Assembly (NCBI RefSeq): GCF_004341385.1
Contig: NZ_SLXE01000001.1
Location: forward strand, 124,001 to 188,000
Length of the DNA: 64,000 nt
From: Uruburuella suis
GTDB taxonomy: Bacteria; Pseudomonadota; Gammaproteobacteria; Burkholderiales; Neisseriaceae
Direction: 5' to 3'
The notes under the pieces: model-generated
The model's database searches: none
Seen by the model: the letters and a program-made list of their open reading frames with translations, nothing else
What the model was told of the DNA's origin: nothing
In this document: one piece after another, positions 47,723 through 56,971 of the stretch
How the letters are laid out: every line of letters starts with the position of its first letter
Position numbering within the stretch: position 1 is the stretch's first letter
Translations under genes and position numbers: made by a program

Positions 47723-47840
47723 TATGACACAGGCCAAATATCGCAGCGGCAGCGGTTTTCATCTGCCGGGAAAAAGCGTAATATTGTTAACTATTGCTTT
47801 ATATTATTTTATCCGATCATCATCACAGAGAGGCGTTATC

Positions 47841-49031
47841 ATGTTTGAGAAAATCCAGGCAGCACCAGCCGACCCGATTTTAGGTTTGGGCGAAGCATTT
47901 AAAGCAGAGCAGCGCGAGGGCAAAGTCAACCTCGGCATCGGCGTGTATAAAGATGCGGCCGGCCAAACTCCGATTGTAAAAGCCGTCAAAGAAGCCGAAA
48001 AACGCCTGCTCGACAAAGAAAACACCAAAAACTACCTTACCATCGACGGCGTGGCCGCCTTCAACGCCGAAACCCAAAAGCTGCTGTTTGGCGCCGAGAG
48101 CGAAATCGTGCAAAGCCGCCGCGCCAAAACCGCGCAAAGCTTGGGCGGCACCGGCGCATTGCGCGTGGCCGCCGAATTTATCAAACGCCAAACGCCTGCC
48201 CAAAATGTGTGGATTAGCGCGCCGACCTGGCCCAACCACAACGCCATTTTCAATGCCGTCGGCATCAATATCCGCGATTACCGCTATTACGACAAAGCCA
48301 GCCACAGCCTGGATTGGAACGGCATGATTGAAGATTTGCAGCAAGCGCAAGCCGGCGATGTGGTGTTGCTGCACGGCTGCTGCCACAATCCCACCGGCAT
48401 CGACCCCACGCCCGAACAATGGGCGGCATTGGCTAAAATGTCGGCTGAAAAAGGCTGGCTGCCCTTGTTTGACTTTGCCTATCAAGGCTTTGCCAACGGC
48501 TTGGAGCAAGATGCCGCCGGCCTGCGCGCTTTCGCCGCCAACCATCAGGAAATGCTGGTGGCCAGCTCTTATTCTAAAAACTTCGGCCTCTACAACGAGC
48601 GCGTAGGCGCGTTTACCTTAGTGGCCGCCGATGAAGAAACCGCAGCGCGCGCATTCAGCCAAGTAAAAAGCATTATCCGCACCCTCTATTCCAACCCCGC
48701 TTCGCATGGCGGCAGCGCCGTGGCCATCGTGTTGCAAGACGAAGCCCTCAAAGCGCAATGGGTTGCCGAATTGGATGAAATGCGCAGCCGCATCAAAGAG
48801 ATGCGCCGCCAATTTGTGGATTTGCTGAAAGAATACGGCGCCGAGCAAGACTTCAGCTTTATCATCAACCAAAACGGCATGTTTTCATTCAGCGGCCTCA
48901 CGCCCGAGCAGGTTGACCGCTTGAAAGACGAATTCGCCATTTACGCCGTGCGCTCCGGCCGAATCAACGTGGCCGGCATCACAGCAGCGAATATCCGCTA
49001 TCTGTGCGAAAGCATTGTGAAAGTGTTGTAA
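47841..49031 (+). CDS. Aspartate/aromatic aminotransferase
   Basis: This 396-residue class I PLP aminotransferase has N-terminal [21 protein letters not shown], the [11 protein letters not shown] segment, PLP-binding lysine in [15 protein letters not shown], and C-terminal [18 protein letters not shown]. This is the AspC/TyrB subgroup, acting on aspartate and aromatic acids with 2-oxoglutarate. AGAGAGG precedes the ATG at 47841. I cannot tell AspC from TyrB by sequence alone, hence no symbol. Confidence 0.92.
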   Translation: MFEKIQAAPADPILGLGEAFKAEQREGKVNLGIGVYKDAAGQTPIVKAVKEAEKRLLDKENTKNYLTIDGVAAFNAETQKLLFGAESEIVQSRRAKTAQSLGGTGALRVAAEFIKRQTPAQNVWISAPTWPNHNAIFNAVGINIRDYRYYDKASHSLDWNGMIEDLQQAQAGDVVLLHGCCHNPTGIDPTPEQWAALAKMSAEKGWLPLFDFAYQGFANGLEQDAAGLRAFAANHQEMLVASSYSKNFGLYNERVGAFTLVAADEETAARAFSQVKSIIRTLYSNPASHGGSAVAIVLQDEALKAQWVAELDEMRSRIKEMRRQFVDLLKEYGAEQDFSFIINQNGMFSFSGLTPEQVDRLKDEFAIYAVRSGRINVAGITAANIRYLCESIVKVL

Positions 49032-49050
49032 AAGCAATAGCCAAGGGTGA

Positions 49051-49087
49051 AAAGGCCGTCTGAAAAAGTTTCAGACGGCCTTTTTTA
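49051..49087 (+). terminator. DUS-pair terminator of the aminotransferase gene
   Basis: AAAAGGCCGTCTGAAA and TTTCAGACGGCCTTTT followed by more T, 20 bases after the stop. Confidence 0.85.
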
Positions 49088-49146
49088 TAGGCAAAACAAA
49101 TGCTTGAAAAATAGTTTCAAACTCTTATACCAATTCTAAAAAATAA

Positions 49147-49300
49147 TATATAGTGAAATGCGGGAAAAAGTGACACAACGGGTAGGTTGGGTTGAAAACC
49201 CAACAAGCCCACAGGCCGTCTGAAACGTTGGGTTTGGCAACCCAACCTACCTGTTATAGTGCGTAGTTTTGTGTCACTTTTTCTTGCATTCCACTATATA
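49147..49300. mobile_element. TA-flanked hairpin MITE, copy 2 (nested)
   Basis: The 30-bp inverted ends start TATATAGTGAAATGC on the left and TATATAGTGGAATGC on the right (reverse complement), both continuing to AAAAAGTGACAC. The middle carries GTAGGTTGGGTT and AACCCAACCTAC arms around a DUS. Length about 154 bp. Confidence 0.8.
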
Positions 49301-49311
49301 AACAGGCAGCC

Positions 49312-49406
49312 CGTAGGTCGGATTCTTGAATCCGACACTTGTTCGTAGAACAAGACACGCACATCACTTTGGCCGATAAACGTCGAATTCAAGAATCTGA
49401 CCTACG
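49312..49406. repeat. Inverted repeat with CGTAGGTCGGATTC ends
   Basis: CGTAGGTCGGATTCTTGAAT (49312 onward) and its near complement ending 49406 flank a smaller hairpin CTTGTTC/GAACAAG. It looks like another small palindromic repeat, lodged beside the hairpin MITE. Confidence 0.7.
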
Positions 49407-49541
49407 CGGTTGGTGCTATCGAACTACTTTTATTTTGTAAGGTTATTTTTTTGAATTGGTATGATGCCCATTTGAATGTGCACACGTTTTACCGGTCGTT
49501 ACAGAAGCCAAGACCGTCTGAAACATTAACTTTTCAGAAAG

Positions 49542-49569
49542 AAAAAAAGCCCGAAATTGGGCTTTTTCT
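49542..49569 (-). terminator. Terminator of the amino-acid-binding lipoprotein gene
   Basis: On the minus strand AAAAAGCCCAATTTCGGGCT is followed by a T-run, 17 bases beyond the stop. Confidence 0.85.
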
Positions 49570-49585
49570 TGATTTCAACCGAGTT

Positions 49586-50377
49586 TTACTTGGTAAAATA
49601 AGTGTCGTGAATTTTGTCATATTCGCCATTGGCACGCACTTGTTTGAGCGCTTCATTGAGCATATTCAAGGTGGCGGTATCGCCCTTGCGCACGGCAATG
49701 CCGTAGTTTTCCACTTCAAAATCAGGCACGGCAACCATGCTGAAGCCTTTGTCGCTGTTATTTTTAATGTAATTGCCCACCACGGCGCTGTCGCTGACCA
49801 CCGCATCCAAGCCGCCGCTTTCCAGATCTTTAATCAGCAAGGGCAGGTTTTCAAAACGGGCGATTTTCGGGCTGTTGTTGCCCAAAATTTTCGAAGCGGC
49901 AAAGTCGCCGGTGTTGCCGGTAACCACGCCCACTTTGGTGGCATTTTTCAAATCATCTGCCGATTTGATTTCTTTGCCTTTGGGCACCAAAATCACTTGG
50001 GTGATTTCAAAATAAGGCTCGGTGAAATCCATGGTTTGTTTGCGCTCATCGGTAATCGTCACCGCAGAAATAAGCATGTCGGCATCGCTGTTGGCCAGCG
50101 CAGGGAAGAGGCTATCCCAAGGCTGATGCTTGTATTCCACTTTGAAATTGCCCGCCTGAGCCAGCGCATTCATCAAATCCACATCAAAGCCTTGCACCTG
50201 ATTGCTGGAATCAAGCGATTCAAACGGGGCAAATTCGGCATTCATTGCCACCCGGTAAACTTTATTGCTGTTGTCGGCCGAAGCGGCCGCGCCGGTGTTG
50301 CTGCTTTGGCCGCCGCATGCGCCCAACATCAGAGCAGAGCAGGCAAAAGCCGCCGCCAGCCATTTTTTCATATTCAT
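49586..50377 (-). CDS. Amino-acid ABC transporter substrate-binding lipoprotein
   Basis: This is a 263-residue solute-binding protein of the polar amino-acid family (SBP_bac_3). Lipobox LMLGACGG marks an inner-membrane-anchored lipoprotein. Family features: YRVAMNAEFAPFESLDSSNQVQGFDVDLM, SAVTITDERKQTMDFTEPYF and GVVTGNTGDFAASK. The start at MNMKKW follows AAGGA at good distance. No permease or ATPase gene is adjacent, so the partner transporter is elsewhere. The amino acid bound cannot be read from sequence. Confidence 0.9.
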   Translation of the reverse strand: MNMKKWLAAAFACSALMLGACGGQSSNTGAAASADNSNKVYRVAMNAEFAPFESLDSSNQVQGFDVDLMNALAQAGNFKVEYKHQPWDSLFPALANSDADMLISAVTITDERKQTMDFTEPYFEITQVILVPKGKEIKSADDLKNATKVGVVTGNTGDFAASKILGNNSPKIARFENLPLLIKDLESGGLDAVVSDSAVVGNYIKNNSDKGFSMVAVPDFEVENYGIAVRKGDTATLNMLNEALKQVRANGEYDKIHDTYFTK

Positions 50378-50472
50378 GGTGTTTTCCTTATCAAGCAATG
50401 GTTATCAGGCTTGCAATTTTAGCATAAATTTACAAAATGCAATAATGCTTTCAGACGGCCTGTTTGATGTAT

Positions 50473-50724
50473 TCAACGCTCTTTTTCACGGAAAAAGGCA
50501 TAAGTCACATCATGGAATAAATCCACATGGGGGCTGTCTTCATATTGCAGCTCGGCCAGCGTATCTTCAAAAGCCAGTTGCACCGATTCCACCACATCTT
50601 GCGCAATATCGGCGGGCAGGGCGCTGATCATGCCTTTAAAGGCCGTGGCCAGCACCTGATTTTGCATGCGCAACACATCATTGGCTTCTTCGAGATAGTC
50701 GAGGCGTTGTTCGAGGCTGCTCAT
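50473..50724 (-). CDS. Small coiled-coil protein of unknown function
   Basis: This is an 83-residue acidic cytoplasmic protein. The N-terminal heptad-like stretch SSLEQRLDYLEEANDVLRMQNQVLATAF suggests a coiled coil; the C-terminal half (DVVESVQLAFEDTLAELQYEDSPHVDLFHDVTYAFF) is acidic with aromatic residues. AAGGAAAC precedes the ATG. Codon use fits its neighbours. It lies 95 bases downstream of the start of the binding-lipoprotein gene and is transcribed toward it. I do not recognise a named family. Confidence 0.7.
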   Translation of the reverse strand: MSSLEQRLDYLEEANDVLRMQNQVLATAFKGMISALPADIAQDVVESVQLAFEDTLAELQYEDSPHVDLFHDVTYAFFREKER

Positions 50725-50814
50725 GATGTTTCCTTTAATAATCTGTTAGAATAAGCGCATTATACCGAACCATACGGCTTTAAACAGCCGCTACCTGCAC
50801 CGGAGCATCAGAAA

Positions 50815-51606
50815 ATGGACAGCAAACGTTCGCCATCAGAGTTAACCTTTACCTTAGAAGAGCCGGCCGGCGCACCGGTTGAGCCGCAGCAAGAAGATTT
50901 CGATTGGGAGCGCGGCCTCGAGCAATTGCGCGAGCGCCGCCACAGCGATGCACCGCAATCGGAAACCCGTGTCGAACCTACTCCGGTTGCCGTGAAACCG
51001 GTGCGCGCTGTCGACAAAAGCCATGCGAAAGCACAAGAAAAAGCATTGCGCGAATACTTGTTGCAATGGCAGAAAACGTACAATGAAAGCATCCCGGAAG
51101 AAGAGGGCGCGGAAACCGACACCACCGTGCTGCTGCAAGAAGATTGGCTTGCCGCCCAAACCGCCTTGCAGGCCGCCGATGAGGGGCAAGTGCTCAAAAC
51201 CCATACCGTTTGGCTGAACCCGAAACGGCAAAACGCGACTGAGCCTGCGCAAACACAAAACCCGACACAACATGTGCCGGAAGATGAAGCATTGCCTGAT
51301 TCAGAGGGCATGCCGGTTATCGTGCAAGTGCTTGATCCGCAGGTGGCCGCGCATCAACCGGTGATGTGTTTATCGGAAAGCGAACTTATGGCGCGCCTGA
51401 GCAAGCGCCTGCGCCCGCACCTGACCGATGCAGTAAACGGCATGGTGCGCGTGGCCGTGCAAAAACAGGCGGCCGCGCTCACTTATCAGCTGCAACAAAA
51501 CCTCAACGAGCAAACACCGGCCCTGGTTGATGAAATTCTCGAATACAATTTAAAAGCGGTGATGTCGGAAATCAAATACGACTTAAAATTCAAGCGCCGC
51601 CAATAA
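50815..51606 (+). CDS. Uncharacterised acidic protein
   Basis: This is a 263-residue soluble protein that I do not recognise. Residues 1-170 are low-complexity, rich in Glu, Pro, Ala and Gln (PAGAPVEPQQEDFDWERGLEQLRERRH; NATEPAQTQNPTQHVPEDEALPDSEG) and probably disordered. Residues about 185-263 are helical and conserved-looking (LSESELMARLSKRLRPHLTDAVNGMVRVAVQKQAAALTYQLQ), ending in a basic tail KYDLKFKRRQ. It is divergent from the 83-residue gene and just upstream of a DUF3465 gene. Confidence 0.75.
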   Translation: MDSKRSPSELTFTLEEPAGAPVEPQQEDFDWERGLEQLRERRHSDAPQSETRVEPTPVAVKPVRAVDKSHAKAQEKALREYLLQWQKTYNESIPEEEGAETDTTVLLQEDWLAAQTALQAADEGQVLKTHTVWLNPKRQNATEPAQTQNPTQHVPEDEALPDSEGMPVIVQVLDPQVAAHQPVMCLSESELMARLSKRLRPHLTDAVNGMVRVAVQKQAAALTYQLQQNLNEQTPALVDEILEYNLKAVMSEIKYDLKFKRRQ

Positions 51607-51633
51607 AGCAAGCTTTAATCAAGATAGTCCGGA

Positions 51634-52086
51634 ATGATGAAAAACTGGATTTGGATTGCCTTAGTGGTGGGCGCCATAATAGGCTACCAACTTTGGCAGC
51701 AGCAAACGCCCGGTAAAACGGATGCGCCGAACCATGCTGCCGCGCCTGCCGACACCGATGCCAAATTGCAGGCAGCATTTGATGGCAGGCAGAGCAATCT
51801 GCAAATTCAAGGCAGCGGCGTGGTCAGCAAAACCTTGCCCGACGATAACAAAGGCTCGCGTCATCAGCGCTTTATTCTAAAGCTTGCCAACGGCCAAACC
51901 TTATTGGTGGCGCACAATATTGATTTGGCTCCCAGAATTCCCCAGTTGAAAAAAGGCGACGCCGTTGCTTTTTATGGCGAATACGAATGGTCGGCACAAG
52001 GCGGCGTGATTCACTGGACCCATCACGACCCCAAAGGCCGCCATGCAGATGGCTGGCTTGAACATCGCGGAATCATTTATCAGTGA
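51634..52086 (+). CDS. DUF3465 exported protein
   Basis: This is a 150-residue protein with an N-terminal membrane anchor or signal ([17 protein letters not shown]) and a DUF3465 domain: [55 protein letters not shown], and the hallmark [24 protein letters not shown]. The domain is OB-like and widespread in gamma- and beta-proteobacteria with no known role. It lies 27 bases after the preceding gene, likely in one transcript. Confidence 0.88.
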   Translation: MMKNWIWIALVVGAIIGYQLWQQQTPGKTDAPNHAAAPADTDAKLQAAFDGRQSNLQIQGSGVVSKTLPDDNKGSRHQRFILKLANGQTLLVAHNIDLAPRIPQLKKGDAVAFYGEYEWSAQGGVIHWTHHDPKGRHADGWLEHRGIIYQ

Positions 52087-52425
52087 AGCAGGCGGCCATA
52101 AAACATCAATGCTGAAAAAAGTAATTGTAGTTTGATTGCTTGATGGTGAAAATCTATAGAACCCCCTGTGTGGGCATTACCGTGACATGGTGCTAGTTTC
52201 GCATAATCTGTATTATGTTAAATTATTGACATGGAAATTATGTGCTGACAAATGTGCATGTAGCTAAAGTAATTTACACTCATTTATTTATTCCTTTTTT
52301 CTTATACACTTAAACCAAGGCCGTCTGAAAAAACTTCAGACGGCCTTGGTTTAACAAGATAGATAAAGAGCTGTCTTCCTTCTGCCATAAATCAGAATCT
52401 ATAATTTAGGCACTTGCTCAAGCCA
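52087..52425. other. AT-rich intergenic stretch between convergent genes
   Basis: No gene seen. It contains an inverted DUS pair (about 52317-52352) that can terminate ftsK and the DUF3465 transcript. A TTGACA at 52226 lacks a matching -10. Confidence 0.5.
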
Positions 52426-55400
52426 TCAATCCAAATGTTCATTGCCAGGCGGTGCCAGCACGGTGCGGTTGCCGTTGCTTTCGGGTGCGGACACGATGCC
52501 GTCGGCTTCCATCTGATCAATCAGGCGTGCGGCGCGGTTATAGCCGATACGCAAATGGCGCTGCACTGATGAGATGCTGGCTTTGCGGGTTTTCACCACG
52601 CAAGCTACTGCATCATCATACATCGGGTCGAGCTCGCCATCGTTGTTGCGGCCGTTGTTGGCATTGCTGAATATATCATCGCTGCCTACGCCGGCGGTGA
52701 GAATGTCGTCAATATAAGCCGGTTCGCCGAATTGCTTGAGATATTCCACCACGCCGTGCACTTCGTCATCGGAAGCAAATGCGCCGTGCACGCGTTGCGG
52801 ATAGCCGATGCCGGGCGGCAGAAACAGCATATCGCCCTGCCCGAGCAGGTTTTCGGCGCCCATTTGGTCGAGAATGGTGCGGCTGTCGACTTTGCTGGAC
52901 ACTTGAAACGCGATGCGGGTGGGAATATTGGCTTTAATCAACCCGGTAATCACGTCTACGCTGGGGCGCTGCGTGGCCAAAATCAAGTGAATGCCGGCGG
53001 CGCGTGCTTTTTGGGCCAGCCGGGCAATCAGCTCCTCGATTTTTTTGCCGGCCGTCATCATTAAGTCGGCAAACTCATCTACCACCACCACGATAAAAGG
53101 CAGCTTTTCCAGCGGCTCGGGATCGCCGGGTGTGAGGCTGAACGGATTAGCGAGCTTTTCGCCGCGCGCGGCGGCTTCGGCTATTTTTTGGTTGAAACCG
53201 GCCAGGTTGCGCACGCCCATGTGGCTGAGCAGGCGGTAGCGTTTTTCCATTTCGTTTACACACCAATTGAGCGCGTTGGCGGCCAATTTCATATCGGTCA
53301 CCACGGGCGCGAGCAGGTGCGGGATGCCTTCGTAAATGCTTAATTCGAGCATTTTCGGGTCGATCATAATCATGCGCACTTCTTCGGGCGTGGCTTTGAA
53401 GAGCATGGATAAAATCATGGCATTCACGCCCACCGATTTGCCCGAGCCGGTGGTGCCGGCCACCAAAAGATGCGGGGCTTTGGCTAAATCGGTAACCACA
53501 GGCTGACCGGTAATGTCTTGCCCCAGCGCCAGCGTGAGCTTGGATTTGGAATCTTGAAACACCGGCGCATCAAAGATTTCGCTCAAGCGTATCATTTGGC
53601 GCTTGGGGTTGGGCAGCTCCAGCCCCATACAGGTTTTGCCGGGTATGGTTTCCACCACGCGAATCGAAGCCACGCCGAGCGAGCGGGCCAGGTCTTTTTC
53701 AAGGTTTAGCACGGCATTGCCGCGCACACCGACATCGGGTTCGATTTCGTAACGGGTAATTACGGGGCCGGCGTATGCATCCATCACTTTGACTTTAACC
53801 TTGAATTCGGCCAGCTTCTCTTCAATCGTGATGCTGTTTTCCAGCAGCGCATCTTCGGTTTGGGTGGCGCTGGGGTCGAATTGCGGCGGCAAAAGCAGGC
53901 CGAGCGAAGGCAGGTGGGTGCCTGCGCCCTGCTCTATTATGCGCGGCGGCGTCATACTTTCAGACGGCATAACAAGGTTGGCCGATTGCTCGAATGCGGC
54001 TTCAGACGGCATTGCGCCAGATTGTCCGTTTTGCAGCCAAACAGCTTCTTCTGAGGCCGTCTGAATGCTTATTGCAGGCTCAATCGGTGCGGATTCGCTA
54101 ATCAAGCGGTCGGTAATCGACCAGCGCGGGGCATCGCTGATGTGTGCGTTTGCAGCGGGCTCGGGTGGCTGGTAAGCGTCGAACGCATCATAACGCTCAT
54201 CATAAGCGCTGCCGTTAAATACGGGCGGTTCGGGTATATCAAGTGGCATCATATCCACTTCCGGCATAGGCGGCGGCTCGACCACGGTAGCCGTGGGCGC
54301 GGCTGTCGCAGCCATAGCGGCATAAGGCGTGAAGCGGGTGGAAATCGGCGCAGCTGCCTTGGGCACTTGCAGCTTGATGGCGTGGCTTTGCTCCACTCGT
54401 GCGGCTTCTGGAATCACGCTTTCGCGCACAGTGGTGTTGACGCGGCGGATGCGGCGGTTGACCGGCGAATCGGTTTTGGCCAGATTGGCCAATATTTCGC
54501 CCTCGGGAATCACATTGGGTTGCGCGGTTTGCAGCGGCTCTTGCGCCGAAACTTGGCGGCGGCGCGCCATACGCTGGCGCAGCAGATTGGCGCGGATGTC
54601 TTCTTCGCCTATGGTTTCGGGCGCGCCCATGGCTTGGCGCACCGATTCGGCCAGCTCGGTTTTCGGGGTTTGGTGGCTGATTTTTTGCACTTCTGCCAAA
54701 GTGCGGGCGCGGGTGCGTATCAGCGCAGGGTCGTCGAGGCTGATGGTTTTCAATTCCACAGGCGGCTTGGGTGCTTGCACGCCGGCGGCTTCGAGCGCGG
54801 GCTTGAATTGCCAATTCACATCCACCACTTCCAAATCAGGCGCCGGCGCGTGCGTTTGCAGCTCGGCTTGGTGGGCGGGCGTGTTTTGCGGCTGTGCCAA
54901 ATCGGCCAACGGTGTTTCATATAGGGCGCGGGTGGCCTCTTCGAGTGTAATCACCGGCAATTCGGCATCTACGGCTTTGGCGCTGCGGTATTCGCTTTCA
55001 TCAAATTGCAGATAAGGCGCCGGTGCAATGGCTTTGCCGCTGCTGGGGCGAGGCTTCGCGGCGGGCGCAGTAGGCGCAATCACCGCGCCAAACATCGGAA
55101 TATCGTGGCCGGGCGGTACGCCATCAGGCGCTGCCGGCTCAGCTTGCCCAATACGCAAGGGTTCGGCTTTGAGGGCGCGGATGGGTGCTTCATCAGCGAC
55201 TTCATCAATGTCTGCCGGAAGCTCGGCCGAAGCGTCTTGTGTGGGCGCGGCAAAAATCGGCAAATCATCGAGATTGTCGTTGGGTTGTAAGGTGTTTTTG
55301 CCGGAAGTGGCATCGAGCTTGCGGCTGTGTTTGGGAGACAATTCGCGCAGCTTAGCAACGGTTTTATCGTATACGGCGCGCGCTTCTTCGGCTGCTTTGT

Positions 55401-55611
55401 GGCTTTGGCGGGTGTTTTGCAGATTGGGATCAACGCCGCGCAAAGCTTTGGGCGGTTTGGCGGCCATGTCTTCAGGGCTGAAGGCCGGCTGGGTTTCGTG
55501 GCGGCTCAGATAAGTGAGCTCGCGCAGCCATTCGCGCTCCTGCTGCCGGCGCATCCACAGCACTGCGGCAATCGCGGCCAGCAGCAAAATCAATAACAAC
55601 GTCCACAACAT
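52426..55611 (-). CDS. ftsK: DNA translocase FtsK
   Basis: This is a 1061-residue septal DNA pump. Only one membrane helix is evident, at the very N-terminus ([20 protein letters not shown]), instead of the usual four. A long Pro/Ala/Glu-rich linker (to about residue 570) follows, then the motor: Walker [13 protein letters not shown] (near 720), Walker [13 protein letters not shown] (near 843), and a C-terminal gamma winged helix ([22 protein letters not shown]) that reads KOPS. Three DUS copies lie in the linker-coding part. Confidence 0.93.
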   Translation of the reverse strand: MLWTLLLILLLAAIAAVLWMRRQQEREWLRELTYLSRHETQPAFSPEDMAAKPPKALRGVDPNLQNTRQSHKAAEEARAVYDKTVAKLRELSPKHSRKLDATSGKNTLQPNDNLDDLPIFAAPTQDASAELPADIDEVADEAPIRALKAEPLRIGQAEPAAPDGVPPGHDIPMFGAVIAPTAPAAKPRPSSGKAIAPAPYLQFDESEYRSAKAVDAELPVITLEEATRALYETPLADLAQPQNTPAHQAELQTHAPAPDLEVVDVNWQFKPALEAAGVQAPKPPVELKTISLDDPALIRTRARTLAEVQKISHQTPKTELAESVRQAMGAPETIGEEDIRANLLRQRMARRRQVSAQEPLQTAQPNVIPEGEILANLAKTDSPVNRRIRRVNTTVRESVIPEAARVEQSHAIKLQVPKAAAPISTRFTPYAAMAATAAPTATVVEPPPMPEVDMMPLDIPEPPVFNGSAYDERYDAFDAYQPPEPAANAHISDAPRWSITDRLISESAPIEPAISIQTASEEAVWLQNGQSGAMPSEAAFEQSANLVMPSESMTPPRIIEQGAGTHLPSLGLLLPPQFDPSATQTEDALLENSITIEEKLAEFKVKVKVMDAYAGPVITRYEIEPDVGVRGNAVLNLEKDLARSLGVASIRVVETIPGKTCMGLELPNPKRQMIRLSEIFDAPVFQDSKSKLTLALGQDITGQPVVTDLAKAPHLLVAGTTGSGKSVGVNAMILSMLFKATPEEVRMIMIDPKMLELSIYEGIPHLLAPVVTDMKLAANALNWCVNEMEKRYRLLSHMGVRNLAGFNQKIAEAAARGEKLANPFSLTPGDPEPLEKLPFIVVVVDEFADLMMTAGKKIEELIARLAQKARAAGIHLILATQRPSVDVITGLIKANIPTRIAFQVSSKVDSRTILDQMGAENLLGQGDMLFLPPGIGYPQRVHGAFASDDEVHGVVEYLKQFGEPAYIDDILTAGVGSDDIFSNANNGRNNDGELDPMYDDAVACVVKTRKASISSVQRHLRIGYNRAARLIDQMEADGIVSAPESNGNRTVLAPPGNEHLD
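53952..54066 (-). repeat. Cluster of three DUS inside ftsK
   Basis: Within about 115 bases of the linker-coding part are two ATGCCGTCTGAA (minus strand, encoding MPSE, near 53959-53970 and 54001-54012) and one AGGCCGTCTGAA (plus strand, near 54053-54065). Confidence 0.85.
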
Positions 55612-55739
55612 AAATAAGGCAACCCTGAGTCGGTTTCGGCAAATGTGTTATTTTAACGTGTTTTGCCGGTAAACCAAACTGATTTCACCATCAGCTGTGT
55701 TTTTCGGAATCTGCACCCTGCCCTATGGACGGATTCGCG

Positions 55740-55790
55740 TATAATCATCAAGCTTCAGGCCGTCTGAAAGGCGTTCAGACGGCCTGCTTT
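55740..55790 (+). promoter_or_regulatory. TATAAT and DUS pair upstream of the ECF permease gene
   Basis: TATAAT near 55740-55745 is followed by an inverted DUS pair (CAGGCCGTCTGAAA ... TTCAGACGGCCTG) that would lie in the leader of the next gene. No clear -35. Confidence 0.4.
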
Positions 55791-55818
55791 ATCCTTTTGT
55801 TTGCACCGGAATGCCGAC

Positions 55819-56508
55819 ATGAATTTTCTTGCCGCTTGGTTTCCTTTGCCGCTGGCGCTGGTCGCGCATGTGGTGTTGCTGGCCTTGCTCGCCGGCTGTG
55901 CAAAGCCTGCTTGGCGCGCTTTGCGCAGCCATGGTGCGGCTGCGGCGGCCGCTGCGCTTTTGCTGGCGGTTTTATGGGGGCTGCATGCCGAATTGAGCAG
56001 CGGCCAGCTCGCCGGCCTGACTTATCATTTGCTCGGCATCAGCCTGATTACCTTGATGCTGGGCGCGCCCGCTGCTTTATGGCTGGGCACGTTGATGCTG
56101 CTGCCCTACACTTGGCTTTTGCACGGCTCGAGCAATCTGAATATTATCAGCTTGAATGCATTGGTTTTATTGCTGCCGGCTATCATAATAAATGTGCTTA
56201 TCCGCTGCGTTGGCCGCAAACTGCCGCCGAATATTTTTATCTATATTTTTGTAAATGGGTTTCTGGCTGCGGCAGCGGGCATGCTGGCAACGGGTGCGTT
56301 ATTATCGGGCTTGCTGCAAGCAGCTTCGGTGTATCCGGCTGAGGTGTTGTGGCATTCGGCCTTTCCGGTGTTTTTTCTGCTCTCTTGGGGCGAGGCTTTT
56401 TTAAGCGGCTTGTTTGCGGCCATTTTTGTGGCGCTGGCACCGCAGCTTTTGGCCACTTATGATGACGCGCATTATTTGCAGCCGCGTCATCAAATCTGGA
56501 AATCTTGA
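55819..56508 (+). CDS. CbiM-like ECF transporter permease component
   Basis: This is a 229-residue polytopic inner-membrane protein with about six to seven hydrophobic segments. GLTYHLLGISLITLMLGAPAALWLGTLML resembles the CbiM family (energy-coupling factor substrate components for cobalt or nickel), but the usual N-terminal metal-binding His of CbiM (MHIPDG) is absent. No T or ATPase component is adjacent. Start at MNFLAAWFPL is preferred. crcB follows 18 bases later, likely co-transcribed. Confidence 0.7.
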   Translation: MNFLAAWFPLPLALVAHVVLLALLAGCAKPAWRALRSHGAAAAAAALLLAVLWGLHAELSSGQLAGLTYHLLGISLITLMLGAPAALWLGTLMLLPYTWLLHGSSNLNIISLNALVLLLPAIIINVLIRCVGRKLPPNIFIYIFVNGFLAAAAGMLATGALLSGLLQAASVYPAEVLWHSAFPVFFLLSWGEAFLSGLFAAIFVALAPQLLATYDDAHYLQPRHQIWKS

Positions 56509-56526
56509 TTTAAAGGAACGGAAACC

Positions 56527-56907
56527 ATGTTTGCCAATGTGGTTGTGATTGTGATCGGCGCAGCTTTTGGTGCGTTGATGCGCTGGGCTTTGGGCTTGTG
56601 GCTCACTTCTCATGCGGCCTGGCTCTCGCTCGGCACTTTAATGGCCAACTGGATCGGCGCTTATATTATCGGCGTGGCCGCTGCGATGATTGAATTTTGG
56701 CCGGCTTTCCCGCCGCATTGGCGCTTGCTGCTGATTACCGGTTTTCTCGGCAGCTTGACCACGTTTTCCGGCTTTTCGCTTGAGGTGGTCGGCATGTTGC
56801 AGGCGCAGCGCTGGGGCGCGGCGGTGGCCACATCGGCTTTGCATTTGTTTGGCTCACTGCTGCTGACGGTGTTGGGCATGGCCACGGTGTCGGCGCTGCG
56901 CGGTTGA
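56527..56907 (+). CDS. crcB: Fluoride ion channel CrcB (Fluc)
   Basis: This is a 126-residue four-helix membrane protein forming a dimeric fluoride exporter. Signature GAAFGALMRWALGLW at the N-terminus, NWIGAYIIGV, and GFLGSLTTFSGFSLEVV (the Phe-box and TTFS) are present. AAAGGAACGG precedes the ATG. It is co-directional with the ECF permease gene. No fluoride riboswitch was seen in the short gap. Confidence 0.95.
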   Translation: MFANVVVIVIGAAFGALMRWALGLWLTSHAAWLSLGTLMANWIGAYIIGVAAAMIEFWPAFPPHWRLLLITGFLGSLTTFSGFSLEVVGMLQAQRWGAAVATSALHLFGSLLLTVLGMATVSALRG

Positions 56908-56919
56908 GTATGTGCTTCA

Positions 56920-56967
56920 AAAAACCAAAGGCCGTCTGAAAAGTTTTCAGACGGCCTTTGGTTTTTC
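56920..56967. terminator. Extended DUS-pair terminator, crcB/focA
   Basis: AAAACCAAAGGCCGTCTGAA and its complement form a stem of about 20 bp with T-runs on both strands, shared by two convergent genes. Confidence 0.9.
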
Positions 56968-56971
56968 TATT

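Larger units (their letters stand above)
49128..49462. repeat. Composite repeat inside Correia-like ends (element E)
   Basis: Left end ATACCAATTCTAAAAAATAA (49128) and right end AAGGTTATTTTTTTGAATTG through GGTAT (49462) belong to the 103-bp family. Between them are a TA-flanked hairpin MITE (49147-49300) and a further inverted repeat (49312-49406). Almost none of the original core remains. Confidence 0.75.

Noticed and set aside
49451..50422. A 323-codon plus-strand frame over the binding-lipoprotein gene
   Set aside because: It begins in a repeat and runs antisense to a well-supported lipoprotein gene.
52226..52254. Promoter with a perfect TTGACA
   Set aside because: No -10-like hexamer follows at 16-18 bases and no downstream plus-strand gene exists.
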